From: CADEED01 sp035765415 | Lineage (GTDB): Bacteria; Pseudomonadota; Gammaproteobacteria; Steroidobacterales; Steroidobacteraceae | Length of the DNA stretch: 64,000 nucleotides | Direction of reading: 5' to 3' | Assembly (NCBI GenBank): GCA_035765415.1 | Contig: DASTXR010000126.1 | Span: 16,102-80,101, forward strand | Shown: positions 35,526 to 44,588 of the stretch, piece by piece | Numbering within the stretch: the stretch's first letter is position 1 | How the letters are laid out: every line of letters starts with the position of its first letter | Translations under genes and position numbers: made by a program | The notes under the pieces: generated by a model | Database searches by the model: none | What the model was told of the DNA's origin: nothing | Seen by the model: the letters and a program-made list of their open reading frames with translations, nothing else

Positions 35526-36193
35526 GGTTTCTTCTCTTTTTTCTTTTCTTTGTCCGGCATGGTGATCTGCGGCTGCTTGCCCGGCTGGATCACGAAGCGG
35601 ATGCGGCCATCGCCCGCCGCGTCCGACTTCTTCTGGGGTTCAAGGCTTTGCGTGCGGATGTTGTAGACGAAGTGCTGGCCGGTGGCCTCACTGCGGCCGT
35701 AGGCAAGCCGGGCGTTGGTGTTGAAGCTCACGGTGCCATCGGAGGTTTCGTATTCGATGGTGTTCGCGCTGCCACGCGCCATGGTGCCGTCTTCGCGCTG
35801 CTGCTCGAACTGCGCCGGCGAGCCTGTGATGGTGGCGGCGGAGATGAGCTTGTTGCGGAACGTTACGACGGCCTTGTCCGAACGGAGGTTGCCGCCCTCG
35901 GCGTCGATGCGCACGTCCCCTGAAATGGTCCAGTGGCTGTTCTCGAAGTTGAGGCCGCCCTTGATGTCCGCCTCGGCGGCCTGGATGCGCACGCCGCACT
36001 GCGTGATCACCACGTCGCGCAGCACCGCGTTGTTGTTGCGGTAATCCATTTCGAGCGGCTTGGCTTCGAGCACGATCTCCTGGTTCGCGCACGGCGCCGG
36101 CGCGGCCTCGGCCACGCCTAACAACCCGGCGGCGAGCACGCCGAGGTGCACACTGAGGCTGTCGCGGGGGTTATTTCGGGAAGAAGTGGCCAT
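35522..36193 (-). CDS. lptA: periplasmic LPS bridge protein LptA
   Basis: A 223-residue periplasmic protein: signal sequence (about 1-30, GVLAAGLLGVAEA), OstA/LptA beta-jellyroll (QEIVLEAKPLEMDYRNNNAVLRDVV, broken; IQAAEADIKGG; GTMARGSANTIEYE) and a Lys-rich C-terminal tail (PDKEKKKEKKP). It forms the bridge carrying LPS across the periplasm. Its start lies within the last 23 bases of lptC, and its stop overlaps lptB, so the trio is translated in coupling. Confidence 0.93.
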   Translation of the reverse strand: MATSSRNNPRDSLSVHLGVLAAGLLGVAEAAPAPCANQEIVLEAKPLEMDYRNNNAVLRDVVITQCGVRIQAAEADIKGGLNFENSHWTISGDVRIDAEGGNLRSDKAVVTFRNKLISAATITGSPAQFEQQREDGTMARGSANTIEYETSDGTVSFNTNARLAYGRSEATGQHFVYNIRTQSLEPQKKSDAAGDGRIRFVIQPGKQPQITMPDKEKKKEKKP

Positions 36194-36785
36194 TGACGTC
36201 CGATTCTAGACGCAGCGTGCCGGCCTTCAAATCGGCCTTCAGCCCGCGCGCGTCGATCTCATGGCCCGACCAGCGGAGTTTCACGGGCGCATAGGTCTCG
36301 ATGAACTCCGTGGGCGTGTTGATTCGCAGGGTATCGGTGGTCAATGACAGCGGCTCGCCGCTGCCGGGCGACGGCCCGGTGACGCGCACGTTGCCGGTCA
36401 ATTGGACATCGTTGCCGTCGGCGCGCACCAGCCCGTGATCGGAGGTCAGGTGCCAGACTTCTCCGGATGTATCAGAGGCGCGCGCTGACTCGCCGGGCAG
36501 CTTGTTTTGCGCATCGGGGTGGTAATCCATGGCGAGCTTCTCGAGCTCGATGATCCCGGAGTCGGTCTGCTGGCGAATCACGCTGGCGTTGAGGCGATAC
36601 CGCTCGCGGCCGTCGTATCCCGTCTCGATGACGGTGGCTTCGAGCGCCGCGTAGCCGGGATCGGGAATGGACACGCCCACCGCATCGCCATTGTCGGCAT
36701 CGCGTCCGGGCCGTCCGAGGAAATATGCGAAGCCCACCGCGGCGATCGCCAGCACGAAGGCGAATGGACGCGAGCGCCGCTTCAT
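36171..36785 (-). CDS. lptC: LPS export protein LptC
   Basis: A 204-residue bitopic inner-membrane protein: short basic N-terminus, one membrane helix (about 8-24, FAFVLAIAAVGFAYFLG), and a periplasmic LptC beta-jellyroll (VIETGYDGRERYRLNA, IELEKLAMDYHP, GNVRVTGP...TDTLRINTPTEFIETYAPVK in parts). It docks LptBFG to LptA. It overlaps kdsC upstream by four bases and lptA downstream. Confidence 0.92.
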   Translation of the reverse strand: MKRRSRPFAFVLAIAAVGFAYFLGRPGRDADNGDAVGVSIPDPGYAALEATVIETGYDGRERYRLNASVIRQQTDSGIIELEKLAMDYHPDAQNKLPGESARASDTSGEVWHLTSDHGLVRADGNDVQLTGNVRVTGPSPGSGEPLSLTTDTLRINTPTEFIETYAPVKLRWSGHEIDARGLKADLKAGTLRLESDVNGHFFPK

Positions 36786-37291
36786 GACGCGGCCTTGCGC
36801 GCCATCATGAGCCAGTCGCATACCTCGCGGACTGCGCCATGACCGCCGGGGCGCGTCGTGACCAGGTCCGCGGCCGCGAGTGCATCCGGGTGCGCATCGG
36901 CCACGGCGATGCCGAGCCCGGCGGCGGCGAGGATCGGCGCGTCCGGCGTGTCGTCGCCCACGCAGGCGCATTCTTCGAGCGACACACGGCGCGCTTTCGA
37001 AAGTTTGCGCAACGCCGTCAGCTTGTCGTTCGCGCCCTGGATGACGTGCCGGATGCCGAGCTCTTTTGCCCGGCGCGCCACCGCGGCGGACTTGCGGCCG
37101 GAGATGATGGCAATGGAGATACCGGCCGCAGCCACCTGCTTGATGCCGTAACCATCGCGCACATGGAATGCCTTGAGCAGCTCGCCTTTCGGGCCGTAGA
37201 ACAGGCGCCCATCGGTGAGCACGCCATCCACGTCGAGGATGAGCAGCCGCACGCGCGCGAGTGCCGACTGGAACGGCGCCGCGTCGTTCAC
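36782..37291 (-). CDS. kdsC: 3-deoxy-D-manno-octulosonate 8-phosphate phosphatase
   Basis: A 169-residue HAD-family C0-type phosphatase releasing Kdo from Kdo-8-phosphate. Motif I is LDVDGVLTDG (D20 nucleophile), followed by HVRDGYGIK, motif II IISGRKS and motif III GDDTPDAPIL. The GTG start at 37291 overlaps the kdsD stop (GTGA). It acts right after KdsD and KdsA in the Kdo pathway. Confidence 0.94.
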   Translation of the reverse strand: MNDAAPFQSALARVRLLILDVDGVLTDGRLFYGPKGELLKAFHVRDGYGIKQVAAAGISIAIISGRKSAAVARRAKELGIRHVIQGANDKLTALRKLSKARRVSLEECACVGDDTPDAPILAAAGLGIAVADAHPDALAAADLVTTRPGGHGAVREVCDWLMMARKAAS

Positions 37292-38274
37292 AGCACTCCG
37301 GCGCGCAGCAGATCGTGCACGTTGAGAGCGCCGGCCAGCGCCCCTTGCGCATCGACCACGGGCAGCGCGGTGATGCGGTATTTCTCCATGAGATGCGCCG
37401 CCTCGGCCGCGAGCTCCGTGGGAGCAACACGTTTGCCGGGAGAGGTCATGACCTCGCGCATCGTGGTCTTGTGGACGTTGATCTCGCGATCCAGCACGCG
37501 GCGCAGATCTCCGTCGGTGAAGACGCCGAGCATCTGGCCGGCGTCGGTCACGACGCACATGCCGAGGCCCTTCTTCGACATGACCACCAGGCCTTCCGCC
37601 AGCGTTGCCGCGGGCCCGATGGTGGGTAGTTCGTCCCCCGTGCGCATCACGTCGGCGACGTGCAGCAGCAGTTTGCGGCCGAGCGCGCCACCCGGATGCG
37701 ATCGCGCGAAATCCTGCGAGGTGAAGCCGCGTGCTTCGAGCATGGCCACCGCCAGCGCGTCGCCCACCGCCAGTGTGGCGGTGGTGCTGGCCGTGGGCGC
37801 AAGGTTGAGCGGGCAGGCTTCTTCCGCGACGCTGACATCCAGGTGGACCGTCGAAGCGCGCGCCAGCGAAGAGGCGGGTTTGCCCGTCATGGAGATGATG
37901 GGTACGCCGAGGCGCGACGAATGCGGGATGAGCAGCAGCACTTCCGCGGTCTCGCCGGAGTTGGAGATCGCCAGCAGCACGTCGTCGCGCGTGATCATGC
38001 CGATGTCGCCGTGGCTCGCTTCGGCGGCATGCATGAAAAACGAGGGTGTGCCGGTGGAGGCGAGCGTGGCCGCGATTTTCCCGGCGATGTGCCCGGATTT
38101 GCCCATGCCGGTGACGATGACCCGGCCGCGGGATTCGAGACAAATGCTGCAGGCGCGCGCGAACGTGGCGTCGAGTCTTGGCACCAGCGCGGCGATGGCC
38201 CGGCCCTCCACCTCGAGAGCCAGGCGTCCCGCGGCGATCAGCGAGGCTGGATCGGCCTTGAGCTGGGCATTCAT
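37288..38274 (-). CDS. kdsD: D-arabinose-5-phosphate isomerase
   Basis: A 328-residue enzyme: SIS sugar-isomerase domain (about 35-180, GMGKSGHIAGKIAATLASTG and HAAEASHGDIGM, each part intact) followed by two CBS domains (about 205-325). It converts ribulose 5-phosphate to arabinose 5-phosphate, the Kdo precursor. ATG 38274; 29 bp from the divergent ibaG. The first gene of the kdsD-kdsC-lptC-lptA-lptB-rpoN-hpf-rapZ unit. Confidence 0.95.
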   Translation of the reverse strand: MNAQLKADPASLIAAGRLALEVEGRAIAALVPRLDATFARACSICLESRGRVIVTGMGKSGHIAGKIAATLASTGTPSFFMHAAEASHGDIGMITRDDVLLAISNSGETAEVLLLIPHSSRLGVPIISMTGKPASSLARASTVHLDVSVAEEACPLNLAPTASTTATLAVGDALAVAMLEARGFTSQDFARSHPGGALGRKLLLHVADVMRTGDELPTIGPAATLAEGLVVMSKKGLGMCVVTDAGQMLGVFTDGDLRRVLDREINVHKTTMREVMTSPGKRVAPTELAAEAAHLMEKYRITALPVVDAQGALAGALNVHDLLRAGVL

Positions 38275-38303
38275 GCAGCGATCATAACGCTTAAGATAAC
38301 GCG

Positions 38304-38558
38304 ATGAACTCGAGTGTCATGACCCCGGAGCGTATTGCCGACCTCATTCGTGCCGGGTTGCCGGGCGCGGCGGTCCGCGTGGAATCCGACGACAACACGC
38401 ATTTCGCCTCACAAATCGTTGCGCCGCAGTTCGCGGGGTTGCGCCCGATCGCCCGCCACCAGCTCGTGTACCGGGCCCTGGGCGCGCTCATGGGCCGCGA
38501 GATCCATGCGCTGTCGATCGAGGCGCTGACGCCCGAGGAATTCCAGGCCCGCGGCTAG
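38304..38558 (+). CDS. ibaG: BolA-family protein (IbaG/YrbA type)
   Basis: An 84-residue BolA-fold protein: TPERIADLIRAGLPGAAVRVE, DDNTHFASQIVAPQFAG and RHQLVYRALGALM are the family core (given in parts). The conserved His for iron-sulfur binding with monothiol glutaredoxin is present (THF). It precedes murA as in many Gammaproteobacteria. ATG 38304 is 29 bp from divergent kdsD. Confidence 0.88.
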   Translation: MNSSVMTPERIADLIRAGLPGAAVRVESDDNTHFASQIVAPQFAGLRPIARHQLVYRALGALMGREIHALSIEALTPEEFQARG

Positions 38559-38618
38559 GGGGCTCACCCAAATTTTCCGCTGGCTCCTCGTCAGCGTGCA
38601 GTCAACAGAGAGACAAAC

Positions 38619-39878
38619 GTGGACAAGTTGCAGATCAACGGTGGCATTGCCCTCGAAGGCGAAGTGCGCATTTCGGGCGCGAAGAATGCGACGCTGCCCA
38701 TCGTGGCCGGCGCCCTGCTGGCCGACGGGCCGGTGACCATTCGCAACGTCCCGCATCTGCAAGACGTCACCACCATGATCGAGTTGTTAGGCCGCATGGG
38801 CGTCTCGGTCACCATCGACGAGAAGATGCAGATCGAGATAGACGGCACGACGACGCGCGAATGTTTCGCGCCGTACGAACTGGTCAAGACCATGCGCGCA
38901 TCCATCCTCGTGCTGGGGCCGCTGCTCGCGCGGTTCGGCAAGGCCGACGTGTCTCTGCCGGGCGGCTGCGCCATCGGTGCGCGGCCCGTCAACATCCATG
39001 TCGCGGGGCTGCAGGCCATGGGCGCCGAGATCACCATCGACAGCGGCTACATCCGCGCACGTGCCGGCCGGCTGAAAGGCGCGCGCCTGAATCTCGACAC
39101 CGTCACCGTCACCGGCACTGAAAACCTCATGATGGCCGCGACGCTCGCCGACGGCGAAACCATCATCGAAAACGCGGCGCGCGAACCCGAAGTGGTGGAC
39201 CTCGCGAATTTCCTCATTTCGATGGGGGCGCGCATCCAGGGTGCGGGCACCGACAAGATCGCCATCCAGGGCGTCGAGAAACTGCGCGCCACCACCTACG
39301 AAGTGCTGCCCGATCGCATCGAGGGCGGCACGTACCTGGTCGCCGGGGCCATCACCTCGGGGATGGTTCGCATCAAGAACACCGCGCCCGAGCACCTCGA
39401 CGCCGTGACCGCAAAACTCACCGAGGCCGGCGCCAAGGTGGGCATCGGTCCTAACTGGATCGAGGTGGACATGCGGGGTCGCCGCCCCCGCTCGGTCGAC
39501 ATCCGCACTGCGCCATACCCGGCGTTTCCGACCGACATGCAGGCGCAGTTCGCCGCACTCAATACGATCGCCGACGGCGTCGGCACCATCGTCGAGACCA
39601 TTTTTGAGAATAGATTCATGCACATGCTCGAGATGCGGCGCCTGGGTGCCGAGATCCGCCTCGAGGGCAACACCGCCATCATCCGGGGTGTGCCGAAGCT
39701 CACCGCCGCGCCGGTCATGGCCACCGACCTCAGGGCTTCCGCCAGCCTGGTCCTCGCGGGTCTCGTGGCCGAGGGCAGGACGGAAATCGAGCGCATCTAC
39801 CACATCGATCGGGGCTACGAGGCGCTCGAGGAGAAGCTGGCGCAGATCGGCGCCCAGATCCGGCGAGTGCCTAACTAA
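38619..39878 (+). CDS. murA: UDP-N-acetylglucosamine 1-carboxyvinyltransferase
   Basis: A 419-residue enzyme catalysing the first committed step of peptidoglycan synthesis. GTG start at 38619 with an AGAGAGA site upstream; the N-terminus MDKLQINGG..GEVRISGAKNA is typical. The catalytic Cys is C117 in LPGGCAIGARPVNIH, the fosfomycin target, so the enzyme is the fosfomycin-sensitive type. Ends with CCT AAC TAA, a GCCTAAC word. A palindrome follows the stop. Confidence 0.97.
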   Translation: MDKLQINGGIALEGEVRISGAKNATLPIVAGALLADGPVTIRNVPHLQDVTTMIELLGRMGVSVTIDEKMQIEIDGTTTRECFAPYELVKTMRASILVLGPLLARFGKADVSLPGGCAIGARPVNIHVAGLQAMGAEITIDSGYIRARAGRLKGARLNLDTVTVTGTENLMMAATLADGETIIENAAREPEVVDLANFLISMGARIQGAGTDKIAIQGVEKLRATTYEVLPDRIEGGTYLVAGAITSGMVRIKNTAPEHLDAVTAKLTEAGAKVGIGPNWIEVDMRGRRPRSVDIRTAPYPAFPTDMQAQFAALNTIADGVGTIVETIFENRFMHMLEMRRLGAEIRLEGNTAIIRGVPKLTAAPVMATDLRASASLVLAGLVAEGRTEIERIYHIDRGYEALEEKLAQIGAQIRRVPN

Positions 39879-39881
39879 ACT

Positions 39882-39911
39882 CGTGGTGACAGACTTCAGT
39901 CCGTCACCACG
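39882..39911. repeat. short palindrome after murA
   Basis: CGTGGTGAC and GTCACCACG flank a centre AGACTTCAGTCC. It starts 4 bp after the murA stop and shares its core with the perfect palindrome at 31987-32014, which is also placed just after a stop codon. Confidence 0.7.
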
Positions 39912-39931
39912 CCACCGGGCGTCAGGACAAT

Positions 39932-40057
39932 GGGGACATTCCTGGTTTGCTAGCAAAAGGGGACGCGCCTCGAATGCGGTTTTTTACTGGATTTAAGGCT
40001 CTGCAGCGCATTCCGAGAGGCGTGTCGCCTTTTGCCCCGCAAACCAGGATTGTCCCC
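39932..40057. repeat. REP-like palindrome, copy 4
   Basis: Imperfect arms of about 47-51 bp (39932-39978 and 40007-40057) around a 28-bp T-rich spacer. Words: GGGGACATTCCTGGTTTGC, TAGCAAAAGGGGAC and complements CGCCTTTTGCCCCGC, GTCCCC. It belongs to the same broad family as copies 1-3 and lies between murA and the chemosensory operon. Confidence 0.8.
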
Positions 40058-40316
40058 CGCACCATTTGTGATCCAGGTCGCGATCCGGCTGTTCTCGAGG
40101 GGATTCCATGCGCCGGATGTGACTCAGTGCCGAACAACCGAAACGCACTGACTTAATACTGCCCCTGTCGTTCCCCGGAGACGGGCTATGGAGCCCTGAC
40201 CACCGCGAGGAAGAGCCAACGTCGCAACTAGTTCGCTGAGAGGTCGAGGGTCCATGCAAGCACGTTCAGAATCCGGCGCGACCGCGCACACTGACAACGC
40301 GGGTAGGGGCAACACT
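40058..40316 (+). other. leader region of the TonB/CheA operon
   Basis: 259 bp with no gene I can support. It should contain the operon promoter; TTAATACT near 40153 is a possible -10 but no clear -35 pairs with it. An in-frame ATG at 40254, itself preceded by GAGGG, could extend the next protein by 21 poorly conserved-looking residues. No riboswitch motif was recognised. Confidence 0.4.
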
Positions 40317-42299
40317 ATGGGAGCCAGCTCTTTCAAGTCCAAGAAGCCGCTGGCGCTCATCGCCACGCCTGACCTCGACCTTTGGGCACAGCTCGGGCCC
40401 ATGCTCGAGTCCACCTGTCAGCTCCGTCACGCGGACAGCCTGGGCTCGGCCGCCAACATGCTCAAGCCGGGCACGCGCACCATCCTGGTAGCCGACCTGC
40501 GCGGCATGACCGCCGAAGATTTCGAACCGATTTCCGCCAGCCCGCACAATCCTGTCGTCATCGCCATTCGCGATGGCGCCTCGGCCGGCATGGTCGATGC
40601 GTTGATGCTCGAAGGCGCCATCCAGGCGCTGGTCGATTCGCCGGTCGAATCCGGTCCGATGCTCCGCGCGATCAACGACGCGGCGCGAATTTCCTCCACC
40701 GCTGACGCGCTGAGCGCAGTCACTGCTCCCTCGGGCGGCAGCACGGGCGGCGAACAGAAGTCCGGCAAGTCGCCGGTCGTGATGATCGGCGTCGTGGTCG
40801 CGGTGCTTGCCGCCGCCGCGGGCGGCTGGTTCTTCATGTCGAAGGGTTCAGGCGACGCTCCGGCCGCAGCCGACACGGCCGCGCCTGCTGCTTCCGCGGG
40901 CACTCCGGCGGCCGGCAAGGCTCCGTCGGCGGGCACCGCCGCTCCGGCCGCCTCGCTCGACGAAGTGCTCGAGAAAGCGCGCCTCGCCATGGACGAGCGC
41001 CGCTACATCGAGCCCGCCAGGAACAACGCTCTCGAACATTTCCGCACCGTACTGCAGCTCGATCCGACGAATGCCGAAGCCACCGAAGGCCTGAAGCGCC
41101 TCGGCGGACTGCTGATCGCGCGCGCCCGCACCGCGCTCGATGAGCGCCGCTTCGACAACGCGCTCGCCGAACTCGAAGCCGCGCGCAGCATCGATCCCAA
41201 CGATCAGCGCCTCATCGAAGTGGACGCGCGTCTCGACTCTATGCGCGCCCAGACGGCGCTCGCGCAGATCCAGGCGACGCTCGCCGCGCAGAACTTCGAA
41301 CGCGCGCAGGCGCTGCTCGAAGCCGCGCAGAAGGATGCGTTGCTGCCGCCGGCGCAGATCGCGCAGCTTTCCAAGGAGCTCGACAGCAAGCGCCGCCAGG
41401 TCACGGTCAGCCGCCACGTGGCGAGCGCCGAATCGCGCCTCGCCAATGGTCGCCTCGTGACGCCGAACGGCGAGTCCGCGAAAGATTCGATCCAGGCGCT
41501 TCGCGAAGCGGGCGCCTCGGCCGAAGTCATCACGCGCCTGAACAACGATCTGAACCAGCGGCTGCTTGCCGCTGCGCGTGACGCTGCCTCCAAGGGCGAC
41601 CAGCAGGCCATGCAGGGCCATCTCGCCGCGGCGCGTGAAAACGGTGTGTCGGCCGCGGTCATCAACTCCGCGCAGCGTGACATGACCGCTGCCGCGCAGA
41701 AGCAGCAGCGCACGAACGAAGACATCGCGCGCTTCGCCAAGGCGGCCCAGGATCGCCTCGCGAGTGGCAACCTGATTCAGCCGGCGAACGATTCGGCGGT
41801 TTCGAACGCCGAGCGCCTGCGTCTCCTCGACGTGCGCCATCCCACGACCGTGCAGGTGGTGCGCGACGTGCGTACCCGCCTCATCAGCGAAGCCCGCGCT
41901 CGCCTGACCGCCGGCCGCCCGACCGATGCCTCCGCGCTGCTCGATGCGGCCGAGAGCCTCGGTGGCGACGCCGACCTTGCCGATTTGCGCGCTGCGGTCA
42001 CGAGCGCCCAGCAGACGGTTGCCACCGCCGCTGCGGCCCCCAAACTACCGCCGCTCAAGATGGCGCGTCCGCCGCGCCCGAAATATCCGGCGTCCGCCAA
42101 GGGCGTGGAAGGTTGGGTGCGAGTCGAATTCTATGTAACGCCTGAAGGCCGCACGGAGCGCATCCGCGTGTTGTCGAGCGAGCCCGCGGGGCTGTTCGAC
42201 GCGGCGGCCATTTCGGCGATGGAAGGTGCCCGGTTTGAGCAATTCGAGTCGACTGATTCGCGCCTCGCGGTTCAGCGCATCGTGTTCAAGCCGGAGTGA
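40317..42299 (+). CDS. TonB-domain protein with receiver-like N-terminus
   Basis: A 660-residue protein with an unusual architecture. Residues ~10-125 resemble a response-regulator receiver fold (ALIATPD, ILVADLRGM, VVIAIRDG, AIQALVDSP), but the conserved Lys of the KP pair is Asp-Ser here, so it is probably a pseudo-receiver. One membrane helix follows (about 152-172, VVMIGVVVAVLAAAAGGWFF), then an Ala/Pro linker, a long helical repeat region (about 205-560, TPR-like at 215-300) and a C-terminal TonB domain (580-660: RPKYPASAKGVEGWVRVEF, DAAAISAMEGARFE). The cytoplasmic head would sense or relay signal; the periplasmic TonB end would contact the outer membrane. First gene of an operon with CheA-, CheY- and CheX-like genes. 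AGGGGC precedes ATG 40317. Confidence 0.8.
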   Translation: MGASSFKSKKPLALIATPDLDLWAQLGPMLESTCQLRHADSLGSAANMLKPGTRTILVADLRGMTAEDFEPISASPHNPVVIAIRDGASAGMVDALMLEGAIQALVDSPVESGPMLRAINDAARISSTADALSAVTAPSGGSTGGEQKSGKSPVVMIGVVVAVLAAAAGGWFFMSKGSGDAPAAADTAAPAASAGTPAAGKAPSAGTAAPAASLDEVLEKARLAMDERRYIEPARNNALEHFRTVLQLDPTNAEATEGLKRLGGLLIARARTALDERRFDNALAELEAARSIDPNDQRLIEVDARLDSMRAQTALAQIQATLAAQNFERAQALLEAAQKDALLPPAQIAQLSKELDSKRRQVTVSRHVASAESRLANGRLVTPNGESAKDSIQALREAGASAEVITRLNNDLNQRLLAAARDAASKGDQQAMQGHLAAARENGVSAAVINSAQRDMTAAAQKQQRTNEDIARFAKAAQDRLASGNLIQPANDSAVSNAERLRLLDVRHPTTVQVVRDVRTRLISEARARLTAGRPTDASALLDAAESLGGDADLADLRAAVTSAQQTVATAAAAPKLPPLKMARPPRPKYPASAKGVEGWVRVEFYVTPEGRTERIRVLSSEPAGLFDAAAISAMEGARFEQFESTDSRLAVQRIVFKPE

Positions 42300-42314
42300 T
42301 GGAGGGTGAAATCT

Positions 42315-44570
42315 GTGAAGAAAGACAAAGTAGCAGTCAAGAAATTTGCCACTCGCATGCAGGGCGCCCGCAACGTGTGGGTGGCGGTGGGCATCCTGGC
42401 TCTGGCGTTCCTGGTCGGCGTACTCGCGCCCGCCTGGTATTTCGCCGGCCGCCTGGTGGAGAACAACACCGCGGTCCGCACGATCGGCGAACTGCAGCAG
42501 CAGCCGTCGCGCATGCAGGCGGCACTCAACTCGATCCAGGACCGTCTGCGCGCGCGCGGATTCGTCCGTGACTCCATCGAGCAGTTGAAGCGCGCCACGG
42601 CGCAGTTCGAAGCGAGCACTTCGTCGCTCAAGTCGGGCGGCAGCGTGAGCATCGGCGGCTTCGGCAGCGACGACGACGTGCAAGCCACGATCACGGAGAT
42701 GACGCAGGCCTGGAAGAAGTACCAGCCGGCGCTGGCGCCGGTCGCCAACTTCTCCTCGATTCCATATTCGGACAGCGAGCGTGAAGGCACGCAGCTCAAC
42801 ATGGATGGCCGCGAGCTCCAGCGCGCCGTCACCGAAGCGGTCAGCCAGGCTCGCGCCTACACCCCGGTGCTCGAGAAGAACCTCGCGCAGATCATTGCCG
42901 GGCTGCAAAGCTCATCCGATTCGCTGGCAACCGCGCTGCGTTCGGTGGTGCTCATCGGCGTAGGTCTCGCGGCCGCGCTGGCGGCGCTCGTCGGTTACCT
43001 GTCGCTGGCACGCGGTAAACAGGCCGCGGCAGCACTGGCCGCGCGCCAGCAGACGGAAGACATCCTGCGCACCGTGCGCGAAGGTCTGTTCCTGCTCGAC
43101 GCCGACCTCAAGATTGGTGAGATTCACTCGGACGCGACCGGCTCGCTGTTCCAGCGCGAGTCCATCGCCGGCATCACTTTCGAAGACCTGTTGCGCAACC
43201 TCGTGTCCGCCAAGACGCTGGCCATCGCCACCAAGTTCGTCAAGGTGCTGTGGAGCGAGCGCACCAAGGAAAACCTGATCCGCTCGATCAACCCGCTCAA
43301 CGAAGTGGAAGTGATCACCGGCGGCGACGGCAAGCAGGACAAGGGCGAGACCCGCTACCTCGAGTTCAACTTCCACCGCGTGCGTCGCGACGGCGCGATC
43401 ACCCACGTGCTGGTGTCGGTGTCCGATGTGACCGCGCGTGTCGCACTGGCCGCGCAGTTGAAGGGCGCTCAGGACAACGCGCAGACGCAGATGGACGCGT
43501 TCCTCTCGATCCTGCACGTCGATCCGACGCAGCTCGGTTCGTTCCTCGACGACTCCGACGTGGCGTTCAAGATGATCAACGCCACGCTGCGCGACCCGGC
43601 GCGCGACAGCGCGTCGTTCCGCCGCAAGATCGACGGACTGTTCCGCCAGATTCACAGCATCAAGGGCGAGGCTTCGGCCATCGGCCTCGGCAGCATGGAA
43701 ACCCGCGCGCACGCGCTCGAGAGCGATCTCGCGGCGCTGCGCGAGCGCACCGACCTGACGGGCGACGACTTCCTGCCGCTGCTCACGAAGTTCGACGACC
43801 TGGTGTCGCATTCGCAGTCGGTTCGCGAAATGGTCACCAAGCTTGCAAGCTTCCGCGACAGCTTCGCTCCGAAACAGGCGCCGGCCGCCGGCGGCGGAAC
43901 CGTGCAGCCGTCCACCGGCGACACGACCACGCGCCAGGCGCTCACTGCCGACGCGGTGGCCGCCGAAGCGACCCTGCAGCGTTCGGCCCGCGAAGGCTTT
44001 GTCGCCTCCGCGCAGCAGCTGGCGGATCGCATCGCCAACGATCATGGCAAGAAGGTCGTGGTGACCTGCCGCGGCCATGACCAGGTGCCCGAGACCTATC
44101 GCCGCGCGGTCAAGGACGTGCTCATCCAGCTCATTCGCAATGCCGTGGTGCACGGTATCGAGACGCCGGCCGAGCGCGAGGCCGCCGGCAAGACGCCCGA
44201 AGGCCATATCCGCATCAATTTCGAGATGACCGAGTCGGGCCGCGCTTTCCGCATGCAGTGCGAAGACGACGGTCGCGGCCTCACGCCCGACAAGCTGCGC
44301 AGGACCGCGGTGACCAAGGGCATCATTTCGCAACACGACGCCGCTGCGCTGTCCGACCAGGAGGCCATGATGCTGGTCTTCCGTTCGGGCTTCTCGACCG
44401 CCACGGGTGTTACCCGCGATGCGGGCCGGGGCGTGGGCATGGACGTCATCGCGGAGATCGCGGCCCGCCTCGGCGGCCGTATCTCATTGAATTCCGAAGT
44501 CGGCAAGAACATGCGTCTGTCCTTGTCGTTCCCGGCCAGCACGAGTGCTGCCGGGGTCGTTGCTGCCTAG
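42315..44570 (+). CDS. membrane-bound CheA-like histidine kinase
   Basis: A 751-residue sensor kinase: TM1 (about 21-43), a periplasmic helical domain of ~165 residues, TM2 (about 209-229), a PAS-like domain (about 250-385), an HPt domain with HSIKGEA (His447), and a C-terminal HATPase with N-box LIQLIRNAVVHG (N609) and DDGRGL, plus the GxG-type SGFSTATGVT and GRGVGMDV loops typical of CheA. It has no CheW-like (P5) domain, no P2 domain and no classic DHp dimerisation helix, so coupling differs from flagellar CheA. GTG 42315 follows GGAGG at nine bases; a GTG nine bases earlier is an alternative. It lies 15 bp after the TonB gene. Phosphotransfer to the next gene product is inferred. Confidence 0.85.
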   Translation: MKKDKVAVKKFATRMQGARNVWVAVGILALAFLVGVLAPAWYFAGRLVENNTAVRTIGELQQQPSRMQAALNSIQDRLRARGFVRDSIEQLKRATAQFEASTSSLKSGGSVSIGGFGSDDDVQATITEMTQAWKKYQPALAPVANFSSIPYSDSEREGTQLNMDGRELQRAVTEAVSQARAYTPVLEKNLAQIIAGLQSSSDSLATALRSVVLIGVGLAAALAALVGYLSLARGKQAAAALAARQQTEDILRTVREGLFLLDADLKIGEIHSDATGSLFQRESIAGITFEDLLRNLVSAKTLAIATKFVKVLWSERTKENLIRSINPLNEVEVITGGDGKQDKGETRYLEFNFHRVRRDGAITHVLVSVSDVTARVALAAQLKGAQDNAQTQMDAFLSILHVDPTQLGSFLDDSDVAFKMINATLRDPARDSASFRRKIDGLFRQIHSIKGEASAIGLGSMETRAHALESDLAALRERTDLTGDDFLPLLTKFDDLVSHSQSVREMVTKLASFRDSFAPKQAPAAGGGTVQPSTGDTTTRQALTADAVAAEATLQRSAREGFVASAQQLADRIANDHGKKVVVTCRGHDQVPETYRRAVKDVLIQLIRNAVVHGIETPAEREAAGKTPEGHIRINFEMTESGRAFRMQCEDDGRGLTPDKLRRTAVTKGIISQHDAAALSDQEAMMLVFRSGFSTATGVTRDAGRGVGMDVIAEIAARLGGRISLNSEVGKNMRLSLSFPASTSAAGVVAA

Positions 44571-44588
44571 GGAGGAGAGTTTTAGAAC

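Noticed and set aside
36839..38287. 482-codon plus-strand frame opposite kdsC/kdsD
   Set aside because: Antisense shadow of well-conserved Kdo genes; no domain recognised.
39947..40156. Small plus-strand ORF after murA
   Set aside because: It runs through the inverted repeat at 39932-40057, so it is a repeat artefact.
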